Positions 8,603 to 17,266 of a stretch of DNA of 64,000 nucleotides are shown here, piece after piece. The stretch comes from Chloroflexi bacterium TSY (GTDB lineage: Bacteria > Chloroflexota > Anaerolineae > Caldilineales > Caldilineaceae): contig JAHBNG010000038.1 of NCBI GenBank assembly GCA_019217005.1, positions 1 to 64,000 of the forward strand, given 5' to 3'. Within the stretch, counting starts at the first letter, position 1; every line of letters starts with the position of its first letter. Made by a program: the position numbers and the translations under genes. The notes beneath the pieces are model-generated. The model was not told the DNA's origin, did no database searches, and saw only the letters and a list, made by a program, of their open reading frames with translations.

Positions 8603-9796
8603 ATGAATCGTCTCTGGGTCCGTCTTAGTATCGCGTTTGGAATGGTTTTGGCCATCGTTCTGGCTTTGCCAACGCTCATTTTCGTTCTCATCCTGTCGCC
8701 GCTCAACCCTTGGCAGCCAAATGTGGCCCTAGCCTTAAGCGATCCGGAGTGCCTCGTGGACAATCTGGATCCGCAACAGCCCATTATCTTGGTTGACGAT
8801 CAATGTGTGACTGGCAGTGTGGGGCTGCGTCAAATTGCTAGCGAGCTTGTAACTGAAATCGCCATTGCGTTGTTCGTCGGCGGTGTCGTGGGAGTCATTG
8901 CGGGTGCTATCGTGAGTCGTCAGTTGACCAAACCTGTCACTCAACTGACTGAAGGTGTCAAAGCCATTCGTCGGCAAGATTTAGGACATCGAGTTGAAGT
9001 GAGCCAAAGTGTACAAGAATATGTTGATCTGGCCGATTCATTCAACCAGATGGTGCAAGATCTGGAACACGCTGACCAGGTACGCCGCAATTTGCTGGCT
9101 GATGTTTCGCACGAGCTTCTGACGCCATTGACCGTGTTGGAAGGCAACCTACGCGCCATGCTAGATGGTGTCTACCGATTGGATCAAGAGGAGTTGGGTT
9201 ATCTGTACGACGAGACTCAGCATCTGATTCGTCTTGTGAAAGATCTGCGGCAGCTCTCTCAGGCAGAAGCAAGACAATTGCCCCTGAATTTGGTGGAAAC
9301 GAACATGGACGACTTGGCCCAGGAATCAACGGCATTGTTTGAACCAGCCGCCACCGAGAAGGGCATTACCCTAACGATGCAAGGGTCAGATGAAACACTC
9401 ATCGTCCAAGTCGATCCCGGCCGCGTTCGCCAAGTGGTGGCAAATCTGTTGTCGAATGCCGTGCGCCATACATCGGATGGAGGGCGGATCACGGTCCGTG
9501 TTCAACGAGTTGACGACCACGTCCAATTGTCGATCGAAGACGATGGTGATGGAATTGATGCACAGGATCTGGACCAGGTATTTGATCGCTTCTATCGAAC
9601 TGATGGCACCCGCCGGCGCGACACAGGTGGTGCGGGGTTGGGATTGGCCATCGTTAAAGCGATTGTGGAAGCGCACGGTGGTTGGGTGAGTGTGGCCAGT
9701 GAAGGGTTGAATCGGGGAAGCACCTTTGCAATTCATTTTCCCATTAAGGCTTTTCCAGAAAATAAGATATCTAACTCGATAGGAAAAGTCACTTAA
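8603..9796 (+). CDS. Sensor histidine kinase (HAMP-HisKA-HATPase)
   Basis: A 397-residue membrane kinase. Two helices (about 8-30 and 82-103) enclose a short extracytoplasmic loop with two cysteines; a HAMP domain follows (about 104-157), then the H-box ADVSHELLTPLTVLEGN with phospho-acceptor His170, and the ATPase domain with N-box NLLSNAVRHT, G1 DDGDGID and G2 GGAGLGLAIVKAIVEAHGG. It should phosphorylate the regulator at 7257. The last ~16 codons (from AFPENKIS) coincide with a piece of MITE-3 sequence at 9748-9793, so the native C-terminus may have been replaced by element DNA. Confidence 0.92.
   Translation: MNRLWVRLSIAFGMVLAIVLALPTLIFVLILSPLNPWQPNVALALSDPECLVDNLDPQQPIILVDDQCVTGSVGLRQIASELVTEIAIALFVGGVVGVIAGAIVSRQLTKPVTQLTEGVKAIRRQDLGHRVEVSQSVQEYVDLADSFNQMVQDLEHADQVRRNLLADVSHELLTPLTVLEGNLRAMLDGVYRLDQEELGYLYDETQHLIRLVKDLRQLSQAEARQLPLNLVETNMDDLAQESTALFEPAATEKGITLTMQGSDETLIVQVDPGRVRQVVANLLSNAVRHTSDGGRITVRVQRVDDHVQLSIEDDGDGIDAQDLDQVFDRFYRTDGTRRRDTGGAGLGLAIVKAIVEAHGGWVSVASEGLNRGSTFAIHFPIKAFPENKISNSIGKVT
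9748..9793 (+). mobile_element. MITE-3 relic at the kinase 3' end
   Basis: GGCTTTTCCAGAAAATAA followed by a spacer and GATAGGAAAAGTCA matches the complement of the MITE-3 copy at 14476-14577 with the same order of words. No opposite end is visible, so this is a fragment. It supplies the last codons and stop of the sensor kinase gene. Confidence 0.5.
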
Positions 9797-9837
9797 TCCC
9801 AGAACTCCGGTTTTGAAGCTGATTTCAGTGTAGAAAG

Positions 9838-9906
9838 CTATTGTACTCAGATTTCCTAAATTCACTCAGATCAATCCTGAAAATCTGAGATATCTGAGTA
9901 CAATAG
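9838..9906. repeat. Palindromic element, TACTCAGAT type, copy 1
   Basis: Perfect 15-bp arms CTATTGTACTCAGAT and ATCTGAGTACAATAG around a 39-bp centre that itself has CAGATTTCC/CTGAAAATCTG words. A relative with 21-bp arms lies at 17112-17170. Both precede genes for ATPases. It could be a regulator site, an attenuator or a tiny mobile element. Confidence 0.6.
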
Positions 9907-10693
9907 CGTTTTGAGGTTGACTCAGTTCCGCGCAACTATATGGATATAAGCTTGCTACATTGAAGTAGGAATATCATCCTAAGTTTGATTTTTGACAAGT
10001 AGGTGTTGTTGGGATACACTCTACAAAGCTATCTTGCAAACACACACTTGTAAGGGTTCCTTTTCGATGCTACTCAATCGCACACGCGAACTTGATTATC
10101 TGGATCGCCGCTATGCACGCCCAAGAGCCGAGTTTATCGTGCTATATGGACGACGTCGCGTCGGCAAGTCTACGCTGATCTATGAATGGAGCAAAGATAA
10201 GCCATCGCTCTACTTCTTTGCCGCACGATTGCCTGACAATGTATTGTTGAGGGAGTTTTCGCAACAGGTGGCACAGGCGCTTAAACAACCGGAGCGTACA
10301 TTCTCTGACTGGACAGATGTCTTTCTTGCATTAGCAGAACTTGCGCAAGAAGAAAGATTTATTGTCGTCATCGATGAATATCCATATCTGGCAGATTCTG
10401 TGCCAGGGCTATCGACTGTTCTTCAACGCGCCTGGGATACCTCTTTGCAGTACACAAACCTTTTCTTATGCCTGGCCGGGTCCGCTCATAGTGTGGTGCG
10501 GCGAGAGATCCTAGATGGTGAGGCGCCTCTCTATCGACGACACACATGGGCTTATGAACTGCAACCATTGCAGCCATCCGACTATTCACATTTTTTCCCC
10601 AGCTATGATGCCGAACAGATTATCGAAAGTTATGCAGTTCTTGGGGGTATGCCACGCAATGTGACGACAGTCAATGCCAAAGCACAGTTAATA

Positions 10694-11889
10694 TAGGGCA
10701 ATCGCGTACTTGTACAAGAAAGAAAAGAAGGGATAATCTATTTTGGAACCCAAAAAGGAGAAACCAAAATGGAAAAGCCCGAAATAGCAAGCATAGAAAA
10801 GCACTTTGGAAGCATAGAAGAGCCAAGAAGCCCGATAAATCGACGCCACAATCTAATCGATATAATCGTGATAGCAATCTGTGCAGTCATATGCGGAGCA
10901 GACGATTGGGAAGGGGTCGAAAAATTCGGCAAAGCCAAAAAGGAGTGGCTAGAAAGCATACTGGAGTTGCCAAATGGAATCCCATCGCACGATACATTCT
11001 GGCGCGTATTTGGATTGCTAGATGGAGAGGTCTTTGCCGAATGTTTCAGCAAATGGATGAGCGCAGTCTGCCAGGTGACGAATGGAGAAGTGGTGGCAAT
11101 AGACGGCAAGCAGTTGAGACGTTCCCATGATAAAACAGTGGGCAAAGGAGCCATATACATGGTGAGTGCTTGGGCTTCTCTGAACAAAGTAGTCCTTGGT
11201 CAGTGGAAAGTGGATGAAAAGTCGAATGAAATCACAGCTATTCCAGAGTTACTGCGCTTGTTGGAGATCAAAGGGGCACTCGTGACCATTTATCTCCTCT
11301 CTCTCAAGGGCAATCAAGGAAACTTACATGCAGATGTCGCCTTGCTCTTTGAGGATCTCGAGGAAAGTGACTTTACTGCCTTTGACCACGATTATGCCAA
11401 AACGACCGATAAGGGACACGGTCGGCTTGAAACCCGAGAAGCCTGGACCATTTCTGCCCCCGACATCATCCAGAATCTGCGCAATTCTGAGCAATGGCCT
11501 GAACTCTCTACCGTCATGATGGTTCAAGCCCAACGCACCTTGATTTGTGGTGATTCTCAGCAAAAAGACAATCCCGACAGGCGCTATTACCTCTCGAGTT
11601 CCGAGTCCGATGCTCGCTCTTTACTCAATGCCTCTCGCACTCATTGGCATGTCGAAAATCGCCTACACTGGACCCTCGATATTGCCTTCCGAGAGGATGA
11701 ATCCCGTTTGCGCAAAGGCCACTCAGCTCAGAATTTCGCTGCCCTTCGTCATATTGCTCTCAATCTGCTCAAGAAGGAGACTTCTCTCAACGTTGGCATC
11801 AAAAACAAGCGCCTTACCGCTGGCTGGGACCACCACTATCTCTTGACAGTCCTTTCTGGCTTATTTTTTTAAGGTACGCGATTGCCCTA
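10694..11889 (+). mobile_element. ISAs1-family insertion sequence
   Basis: 1196 bp with perfect 16-bp inverted ends TAGGGCAATCGCGTAC / GTACGCGATTGCCCTA and a 10-bp duplication ACAGTTAATA (10684-10693 and 11890-11899), the duplication size expected of ISAs1. It splits the ATPase gene around it. Confidence 0.93.
10769..11872 (+). CDS. ISAs1-family transposase with internal deletion
   Basis: A 367-residue DDE transposase: N-terminal DDE_Tnp_1-associated domain (DIIVIAICAVICGADDWEGV), first catalytic Asp in VVAIDGKQLRRS, and the C-terminal region with HWHVENRLHWTLDIAF holding the catalytic Glu. Between GALVTI and YLLSLKGNQ the family normally has about 20-25 residues starting with the second catalytic Asp (DAMGCQ-type); here they are absent although the frame is kept. 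The copy should therefore be catalytically dead unless helped by another copy. Start ATG at 10769 follows AAAAAGGAGAAACC. Confidence 0.85.
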   Translation: MEKPEIASIEKHFGSIEEPRSPINRRHNLIDIIVIAICAVICGADDWEGVEKFGKAKKEWLESILELPNGIPSHDTFWRVFGLLDGEVFAECFSKWMSAVCQVTNGEVVAIDGKQLRRSHDKTVGKGAIYMVSAWASLNKVVLGQWKVDEKSNEITAIPELLRLLEIKGALVTIYLLSLKGNQGNLHADVALLFEDLEESDFTAFDHDYAKTTDKGHGRLETREAWTISAPDIIQNLRNSEQWPELSTVMMVQAQRTLICGDSQQKDNPDRRYYLSSSESDARSLLNASRTHWHVENRLHWTLDIAFREDESRLRKGHSAQNFAALRHIALNLLKKETSLNVGIKNKRLTAGWDHHYLLTVLSGLFF

Positions 11890-12771
11890 ACAGTTAATAT
11901 GTAACATTGCTAATGAAGTACTCGATCCGGCTGGTGGGCTTTTCAATGAAGTTCCGCTTCTCCTTCACGAAGAGCTAAAGGGAGAAGTCGATGTCTTTAG
12001 CCGCATCTTGGAAACCATTGCAGCAGGAGCGCATTTACGGAAAGATATTGCTGCCGCAACCCAAGGAACGTTGTCTGCCACCCAACACTATCTGAACGAT
12101 TTACAGTCTATTGGAGCCATCGAACATCGGCGTCCTCTCATGCGCGTGCAAAGCCAAAAACGCAACGGAACTTATCATATCTTGGATCCATTTTTACGTT
12201 TTTGGCATCGCTGGGTTGCGCCTTATCATCGCCTCTTGGAGATCAATCAACGTCAAAAAGAAACCCTCGACGAAATCCGCAACAACCTGCCCTATATCGT
12301 TGCACCCATCTGGGAAACGATTGCGCGGCAACATCTGCTTGCTGCTACCGGAAGTGGACAGATTCCTTTTTCCGTTCAAGAGATTGGTAGTTGGTGGACG
12401 CGTGACGCACAGATCGATGTTGTTGGGGTCAATCGTCAGAATCATCAGGTGCTCTTCGGAGAAGCGCGATGGCGCTCGACGAATGTCACAAGAAAAGATC
12501 TAGAGATTCTGACGGAGAAAGGGCTATTATGGTTAAAGGGAGACACCGCCCGGTGGGATGTCCATCATGCATTCTTTGCTAAATCTATTGGGCAGATCCA
12601 GATAGACGAACTCGATCAAGAGACGGTCCATCTTTTCACACCGGAGGATGTTACAAATCTGTAGCGCGATGAATTCGAGTATTTGGACACGGATGAACAC
12701 GGAGAAGAAGAGAAGAACCCCTATGAACATGTATGCATCCATGTCCTAAAATTACTTTGGCATTACAAACC

Positions 12772-14445
12772 TCACCCCGGCATCCAAGCCCGCGGTGCGA
12801 TCCCCTCGACATGGGTCTTCACATCGACGACGGTGGGTCTACCGGATTCAAAGGCCTGATCCAACGCACCTGACAACTCACTTGGTTTGTGGACCGTCAA
12901 TCCCAAAGCCCCCATCGACTCGGCCATCTTGGCAAAGTCTGAATCTTCGAACAACCACAATTCGTCGGAGCCAGCGGTTCTGCCGCCGTAGACCGATTCG
13001 ACGCCACCCTGCTCTTGGTTCAGCGAGTGATTGTTGTTGATCACGATCACAGCGGGAATGTTACATCGTACAGCTGTTTCTAACTCGGCTATGTGATACC
13101 AGATGCCACCGTCGCCGGTAAAGCAGAGAACGGGGCGATCGGGTGCGGCACACTTGGCACCTAGAGCCGCGGGCAATCCCCATCCCAAGGAGCCAGAGCA
13201 ACGAATGAAGCTCTGATTGGGATGGGTGAAGTCGAGCAGAGTGCCAGTCCAAACGCCCGAATGGCCCGTGTCCGAAACAAGAACCGCATTGGATGGGAGA
13301 TACTCACTCAGTTCCTTGCAGAGTCGCTCCGGGCGTATGGGAATGATGTCGGAATTGTAGAGTTCACCGGCATCTTCTTTCCAGGCCTGCACTAAGTCTC
13401 GGATGCGGGTAGTCCAGTCAGTGCGTGGCACGCCTGCATTGGAATCTGCAATCATCCGGCGCAGGGTATTGCGTACGTCGCCTTGCAATCCTACTTTGAC
13501 TGGGTAGTTGCGGCCAATCTCTTCTGGGTTGATATCAAGTTGGATAATGGGCGTACTTTGGGGCGGAATCTGATACCCGTTGGTCACTTGACCGCCTGCG
13601 TGGCTCCCGACGAAAAAGACGAGGTCGGCTTCGCAGAGGATTTGATTTGAGCAAGCTCGTGAGTAGGAGCCAGGTGTGCCCACGGCCAATGGATGGTCTG
13701 CCGGGAACATGGCTTTGGCGTTCAGCGAAGTCGCTACGGGAATAGAGAGCTTTTCGGCCAGCGTGATGAGTTCGGTGCGGGCATCAGAGGCTGTTACGCC
13801 ACCACCTGCCACAATCACAGGGCGTTCGGCAGCGGCAAGCAATTGCAGTGCAGCGGCAATGCTTTCTGGGTCGGCTTCTGGCCGGAACGGAGGTACTTGG
13901 GTGAAGCTCTTTTCGATCATGACTTCCAAATCGGCTTCTCGATCAACGACCCCTTGTCCAGCAATGCCTTCAAAATCGAGATGGACTGGTCCAGGGGTGC
14001 CGGTCGTGGCGACTCGGTATGCTTGCCGCATGTACATGGGGAGATACTCAGGCGCGGCCACGTATGCACTGTATTTGGTCACAGCGGAAAAGGGATTGAC
14101 GTGATTCACCTCTTGATAGGCGTGACGCTGTTGGTTGATCAGCAGTTCGCGTCCTGTGATCGCTATGACAGGTGAGCAGGCCAGATAAGCGTCCTGGAGA
14201 CCCGCGGCTAGATTGACGGCGCCAACGGATTGGGCCATGCAAAGGCCGGGCGCGCGCCTGACGCGGGCATAGGCGTCGGCCATATAGGCAGCTGCTTTTT
14301 CTCCATGCGTTTGGACGCGCTTGATCCCCAGGTTTTCCATTTCCATTAAGGCTCTGGGGCCGATATAGGGCATGAAGAAGACATGGGTCAATCCATATCC
14401 GTGGACGGTATCGGCAATAAATTTACCGCCAGTCATCGTAGACAT
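12772..14445 (-). CDS. Thiamine-diphosphate-dependent enzyme, acetolactate synthase-like
   Basis: A 557-residue three-domain TPP enzyme of the POX/acetolactate synthase superfamily. The activating Glu lies in THGEKAAAYMADAYAR, the central domain has RPVIVAGGGVTASDA, and the C-terminal TPP/Mg site runs GDGGIWYHIAELETA to INNN. Enzymes of this group decarboxylate 2-keto acids or cleave 2-hydroxyacyl-CoA; sequence alone does not fix the substrate. Start ATG 14445 is preceded by AGGAGAAACCAAA, better than an in-frame ATG 12 codons earlier. Downstream of an alcohol dehydrogenase and a PhyH dioxygenase on the same strand, which suggests a joint pathway (hydroxylation, C-C cleavage, aldehyde/alcohol conversion). 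The gene is intact. Confidence 0.85.
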   Translation of the reverse strand: MSTMTGGKFIADTVHGYGLTHVFFMPYIGPRALMEMENLGIKRVQTHGEKAAAYMADAYARVRRAPGLCMAQSVGAVNLAAGLQDAYLACSPVIAITGRELLINQQRHAYQEVNHVNPFSAVTKYSAYVAAPEYLPMYMRQAYRVATTGTPGPVHLDFEGIAGQGVVDREADLEVMIEKSFTQVPPFRPEADPESIAAALQLLAAAERPVIVAGGGVTASDARTELITLAEKLSIPVATSLNAKAMFPADHPLAVGTPGSYSRACSNQILCEADLVFFVGSHAGGQVTNGYQIPPQSTPIIQLDINPEEIGRNYPVKVGLQGDVRNTLRRMIADSNAGVPRTDWTTRIRDLVQAWKEDAGELYNSDIIPIRPERLCKELSEYLPSNAVLVSDTGHSGVWTGTLLDFTHPNQSFIRCSGSLGWGLPAALGAKCAAPDRPVLCFTGDGGIWYHIAELETAVRCNIPAVIVINNNHSLNQEQGGVESVYGGRTAGSDELWLFEDSDFAKMAESMGALGLTVHKPSELSGALDQAFESGRPTVVDVKTHVEGIAPRAWMPG

Positions 14446-14475
14446 TTTGGTTTCTCCTGGTTTTGTGTTGATTAG

Positions 14476-14577
14476 GGCCATTCCAGAAAAAATAATTATC
14501 CATAAAGACAGGCTCGCCTGCCTGGAATGGCTTTGGCTTTTCCTATTGAAGTGGACATTTTATTTTCTGGAAAAGCC
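14476..14577. mobile_element. MITE-3 copy between dehydrogenase and TPP enzyme
   Basis: 102 bp with inverted ends GGCCATTCCAGAAAA and TTTTCTGGAAAAGCC and a 3-bp duplication TAG on both sides (14473-14475, 14578-14580). Its right end abuts the dehydrogenase stop codon. The end sequence and 3-bp duplication resemble those of the ISAzo13-like IS at 33726, which could mobilise it. Confidence 0.7.
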
Positions 14578-15659
14578 TAGAAAACGATCACGTTCCGTAG
14601 AGCTTCGCCCCGCTCCATTGAATCAATCGCTTCATTGATTTCTTCTAGAGGGTACCTTCGTGAAATCAGCTCATCAAGTTTGAGGCGCCCGTGTTGATAC
14701 AGTTCGACCAGCTGTGGAACTTGCACGCTCAGGCGTGTCGATCCCATTGAGCTGCTCAAGACGCGCTGTTCCTTCCAGACGGTTTGGGCCAAAAGAAGGG
14801 AATGGGTGGCTTTATCATCTGGAATACCGACTAAGACCAAACTACCTCCGCGCCGGATCAAGGTAATGGCCTGGGCAACTGCTTGGGGGCTTCCAACCGT
14901 GACAAAAGCGTAATCGACCCCTCGTCCTCCCGTCAATGCTTGAACTGCGGCGGCAGGTTCGGCCTCCTCTGCCGAGTTGATGGTGTGGGTTGCGCCAAAA
15001 TCTCGAGCGGCTTGTAGTTTGTTCTCCAACAGATCAAGGGCAATAATCGGCTGTGCGCCTGACAAAACAGCGCCTTGAATCGCATTCAACCCCACACCAC
15101 CAATGCCCACAACCGCCACGCTTTCGCCCGTGCCCACCTTCGCGGTATTGACGACTGCTCCCAGCCCCGTGATGACACCACACGCCAAAAGCGATGCGCT
15201 GTCTAAGGAAATTTCCTTGGGAATTGGCACGAGTTGAGACTGATCAACGACGGCATATTCGGCAAAAGCGGCGGTTTTGATCGATTGGTGAATCGGGTCG
15301 CCTTGTTTATCATGGAGTCGCGTTTCGGATTGAAGCGCAAACTCACCTTCACACAAGTGGGTATCGCCTTTGTAACAGAAAAAGCAGCGACCACAAGAAC
15401 GCAGCAAAGACATGACCACGTGATCGCCAACCTGCACCCCAGTGACCCCTGGACCGACGGCTTCCACAACGCCCGCTGCCTCATGGCCTGCCACAAGCGG
15501 CAGTTCAGCGGACCAATCGCCTCTGATTAGGTGGACATCACTGTGGCAGATGGCGCAGGCCACCACTCGAACTTTCACCTCACCTGTTTGTGGCGCATCG
15601 AGCTCAACCTCTTCGATCACCAGTGGTTGATCATAAGCACGACAGACGGCAGCTTTCAT
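14577..15659 (-). CDS. Zinc-dependent alcohol dehydrogenase (MDR family)
   Basis: A 360-residue medium-chain dehydrogenase. Catalytic zinc ligands are visible in ICHSD (Cys37-type), the GHEAAG motif and Cys in LLACGVITG; the structural-zinc cysteines occur in SCGRCFFCYKGDTHLC. The NAD-binding Rossmann motif is VGIGGVGLNAIQGA. The layout matches class III-like/formaldehyde or long-chain alcohol dehydrogenases, which interconvert alcohols and aldehydes with NAD(H). The start follows a Gly-Ala-rich-free AAAGGAGCGAACCA site on the minus strand. It lies 50 bp downstream of the PhyH dioxygenase gene and upstream of the TPP enzyme, all on the same strand, so they are probably co-transcribed. Intact. 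Confidence 0.9.
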   Translation of the reverse strand: MKAAVCRAYDQPLVIEEVELDAPQTGEVKVRVVACAICHSDVHLIRGDWSAELPLVAGHEAAGVVEAVGPGVTGVQVGDHVVMSLLRSCGRCFFCYKGDTHLCEGEFALQSETRLHDKQGDPIHQSIKTAAFAEYAVVDQSQLVPIPKEISLDSASLLACGVITGLGAVVNTAKVGTGESVAVVGIGGVGLNAIQGAVLSGAQPIIALDLLENKLQAARDFGATHTINSAEEAEPAAAVQALTGGRGVDYAFVTVGSPQAVAQAITLIRRGGSLVLVGIPDDKATHSLLLAQTVWKEQRVLSSSMGSTRLSVQVPQLVELYQHGRLKLDELISRRYPLEEINEAIDSMERGEALRNVIVF

Positions 15660-15708
15660 TGGTTCGCTCCTTTGATTCGGTGGTATAGCATAAATTTAAA
15701 TGGATTAT

Positions 15709-16686
15709 CTAAGCGCAAGCCGGAGCGTTCGGATCCCACCGATTAAAGGGCTTGTTGTAATTCGTCTCGGCCATGTACGCACGCGTCTGGTACCATAGAT
15801 TGGCCCATTCTTCTGGATCTCGTAACTCGTTTGCAGGATCTTGACGACTACGCGCAATAAAACCAAGGAAAGCACCGCGACCAGTCTCCTGGCCGATGGG
15901 GTTGTAGCGTAAGTCGAAGCTCCAGCGGATCTCCTCACTTACGTTTGAAAGCGAGCCGTGGACAGTGCGCTTGGTCAGGAAGAGAACGTCGCCACGCTTG
16001 GTTGGTAGAGGGAGTGCATTCGCGCGGCTCTTCACCTTTTCTGGGATTTCCAAGCCGCCCGGTCCAGCCGGACAGTGATCAAGAATTCCTTCACGGTGGC
16101 TCCTGGGGATCACCTGGAGGCAGCCATGTTCCTCTAGGGAGTCGGTTAGGGAAAACCAGACGGTCAACATATTTGTCTCATCGGCAACTGGCAACACAAC
16201 ACCATTGTCTTGATGCCAGTTGGTTGCACCCAGCTTGGCTTTACCCGTTACTTCATCTTTGGCCACATACTTTTCAGGAGGTTTGATCCGCACATGTTGA
16301 ACTGGGTTCGAGTAAATCTCCCCACCAATGATCGATTCAACGGCATCCAATAGACGTGGATTTGTCATTGACCGAAAGACCGCCGGGCCAACCCACATGG
16401 GCGTATCAGGCTTTACGTTCCCTTGAGGAAGTGAAAAGTCAAAATATTGAGCGTGAGTTTGGTCTGTTTCTCGGCATATTGTGATGAACCGCTCACTGAA
16501 AGGTAGATCTTCATAGGTAGAACTGATTTCACCGATGTCATACAGGTCCTGGGCCAACTGATCCAACACTCCCCTGTATTCTTCAATAATCGGATCCAGA
16601 TCCTCAGCTGGATTGAATAGACCCTCGACCTTCAAATATCCATCCTCATGAAACTGTTCAACCTGTGATTGGGTTAAACCTGACAT
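15709..16686 (-). CDS. Phytanoyl-CoA dioxygenase (PhyH) family protein
   Basis: A 325-residue Fe(II)/2-oxoglutarate-dependent oxygenase. The iron triad is visible as H-x-D in NWHQDNGVV and the distal His in VHGSLSN, with the 2-oxoglutarate-binding Arg in IRWSFDLRY. N-terminal FHEDGYLKVEG is the common start of the family. Chloroflexota carry many PhyH paralogues with diverse substrates, so hydroxylation of phytanoyl-CoA itself is only one option. It is the first gene of a minus-strand set with an alcohol dehydrogenase and a TPP enzyme, the same three chemistries used in alpha-oxidation. Start at 16686 is preceded by AGGGGGAATCAAAA. Confidence 0.88.
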   Translation of the reverse strand: MSGLTQSQVEQFHEDGYLKVEGLFNPAEDLDPIIEEYRGVLDQLAQDLYDIGEISSTYEDLPFSERFITICRETDQTHAQYFDFSLPQGNVKPDTPMWVGPAVFRSMTNPRLLDAVESIIGGEIYSNPVQHVRIKPPEKYVAKDEVTGKAKLGATNWHQDNGVVLPVADETNMLTVWFSLTDSLEEHGCLQVIPRSHREGILDHCPAGPGGLEIPEKVKSRANALPLPTKRGDVLFLTKRTVHGSLSNVSEEIRWSFDLRYNPIGQETGRGAFLGFIARSRQDPANELRDPEEWANLWYQTRAYMAETNYNKPFNRWDPNAPACA

Positions 16687-16950
16687 TTTTGATTCCCCCT
16701 GTAGTAGAGTAAATTAGATGAAGGCTCATCTCCCCAAATGTATCGTACTGATCTGTCAATTTGTGGATGATGAGCCTTGGTATCTTATATTCAGCATGTA
16801 TGGGCTGTGAATTTGGTATTGTAAACAGGATTGATGTTTTTCACAAATTATCTCAATTTTGCGGGTCTATTTCAGAAAGTCGAATACATGGTATAATAGT
16901 AGGAAAAACGATTGTCACTATTTCATAGAATGTTTTTGGAAATAAATGTG

Positions 16951-17106
16951 GGGGTGGTTCATTTTAGGCGGACAATTAGGTTTACATTTTTGCAAAGAGA
17001 AAAGATGTTTATATTTTCTACTTTGAGCCATGCTCAGGCAGAAAATGACCTCAATATAGATTTTTATCTATGTATCAAAAGTGTAAACCTAATTCTGAAC
17101 CACCCC
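16951..17106 (+). mobile_element. MITE-2 copy b (intergenic)
   Basis: 156 bp, ends GGGGTGGTTC / GAACCACCCC, perfect 8-bp duplication TAAATGTG (16943-16950 and 17107-17114). Its interior is nearly identical to copies at 31730 and 60234. The rest of 16687-17266 is AT-rich and holds no gene. Confidence 0.92.
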
Positions 17107-17111
17107 TAAAT

Positions 17112-17170
17112 GTGCTCAGATATTTCAGATTTCCAGGATTTATCTGCGTAAATCTGAAATATCTGAGTAC
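17112..17170. repeat. Palindromic element, TACTCAGAT type, copy 2
   Basis: 21-bp arms GTGCTCAGATATTTCAGATTT and AAATCTGAAATATCTGAGTAC with one mismatch around a ~17-nt loop. It is related to the palindrome at 9838 and ends about 95 bp before the ATPase gene. Confidence 0.6.
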
Positions 17171-17266
17171 AAATACTTTGCAGGGTTTCCTAATTACAGA
17201 ATTATCTTGCAGGACTGAGATGGTCACCTCAATCATGGGAAATTGCCAAGAGATGCGAGCAACCAG

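Larger units (their letters stand above)
10067..12664 (+). pseudogene. DUF234-type ATPase, split by an ISAs1-family IS
   Basis: The N-part (10067-10693) has Walker A YGRRRVGKST at residues 27-36 and Walker B FIVVIDEYPYL near 99-108, the archaeal/bacterial ATPase pattern with sensor-like LAGSAHS. The C-part (11900-12664) holds a winged-helix segment and a DUF234/PD-(D/E)XK-like region (IDVVGVNRQNHQVLFGEARW). Removing the IS at 10694-11889 and one ACAGTTAATA copy joins KAQLI to CNIANEVLDP in frame, giving about 465 residues. Such proteins are widespread in Archaea and Chloroflexota; their role is unknown, perhaps DNA handling or defence. Start at 10067 chosen because it gives the usual LLNRTRELDYL beginning. 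Confidence 0.82.
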
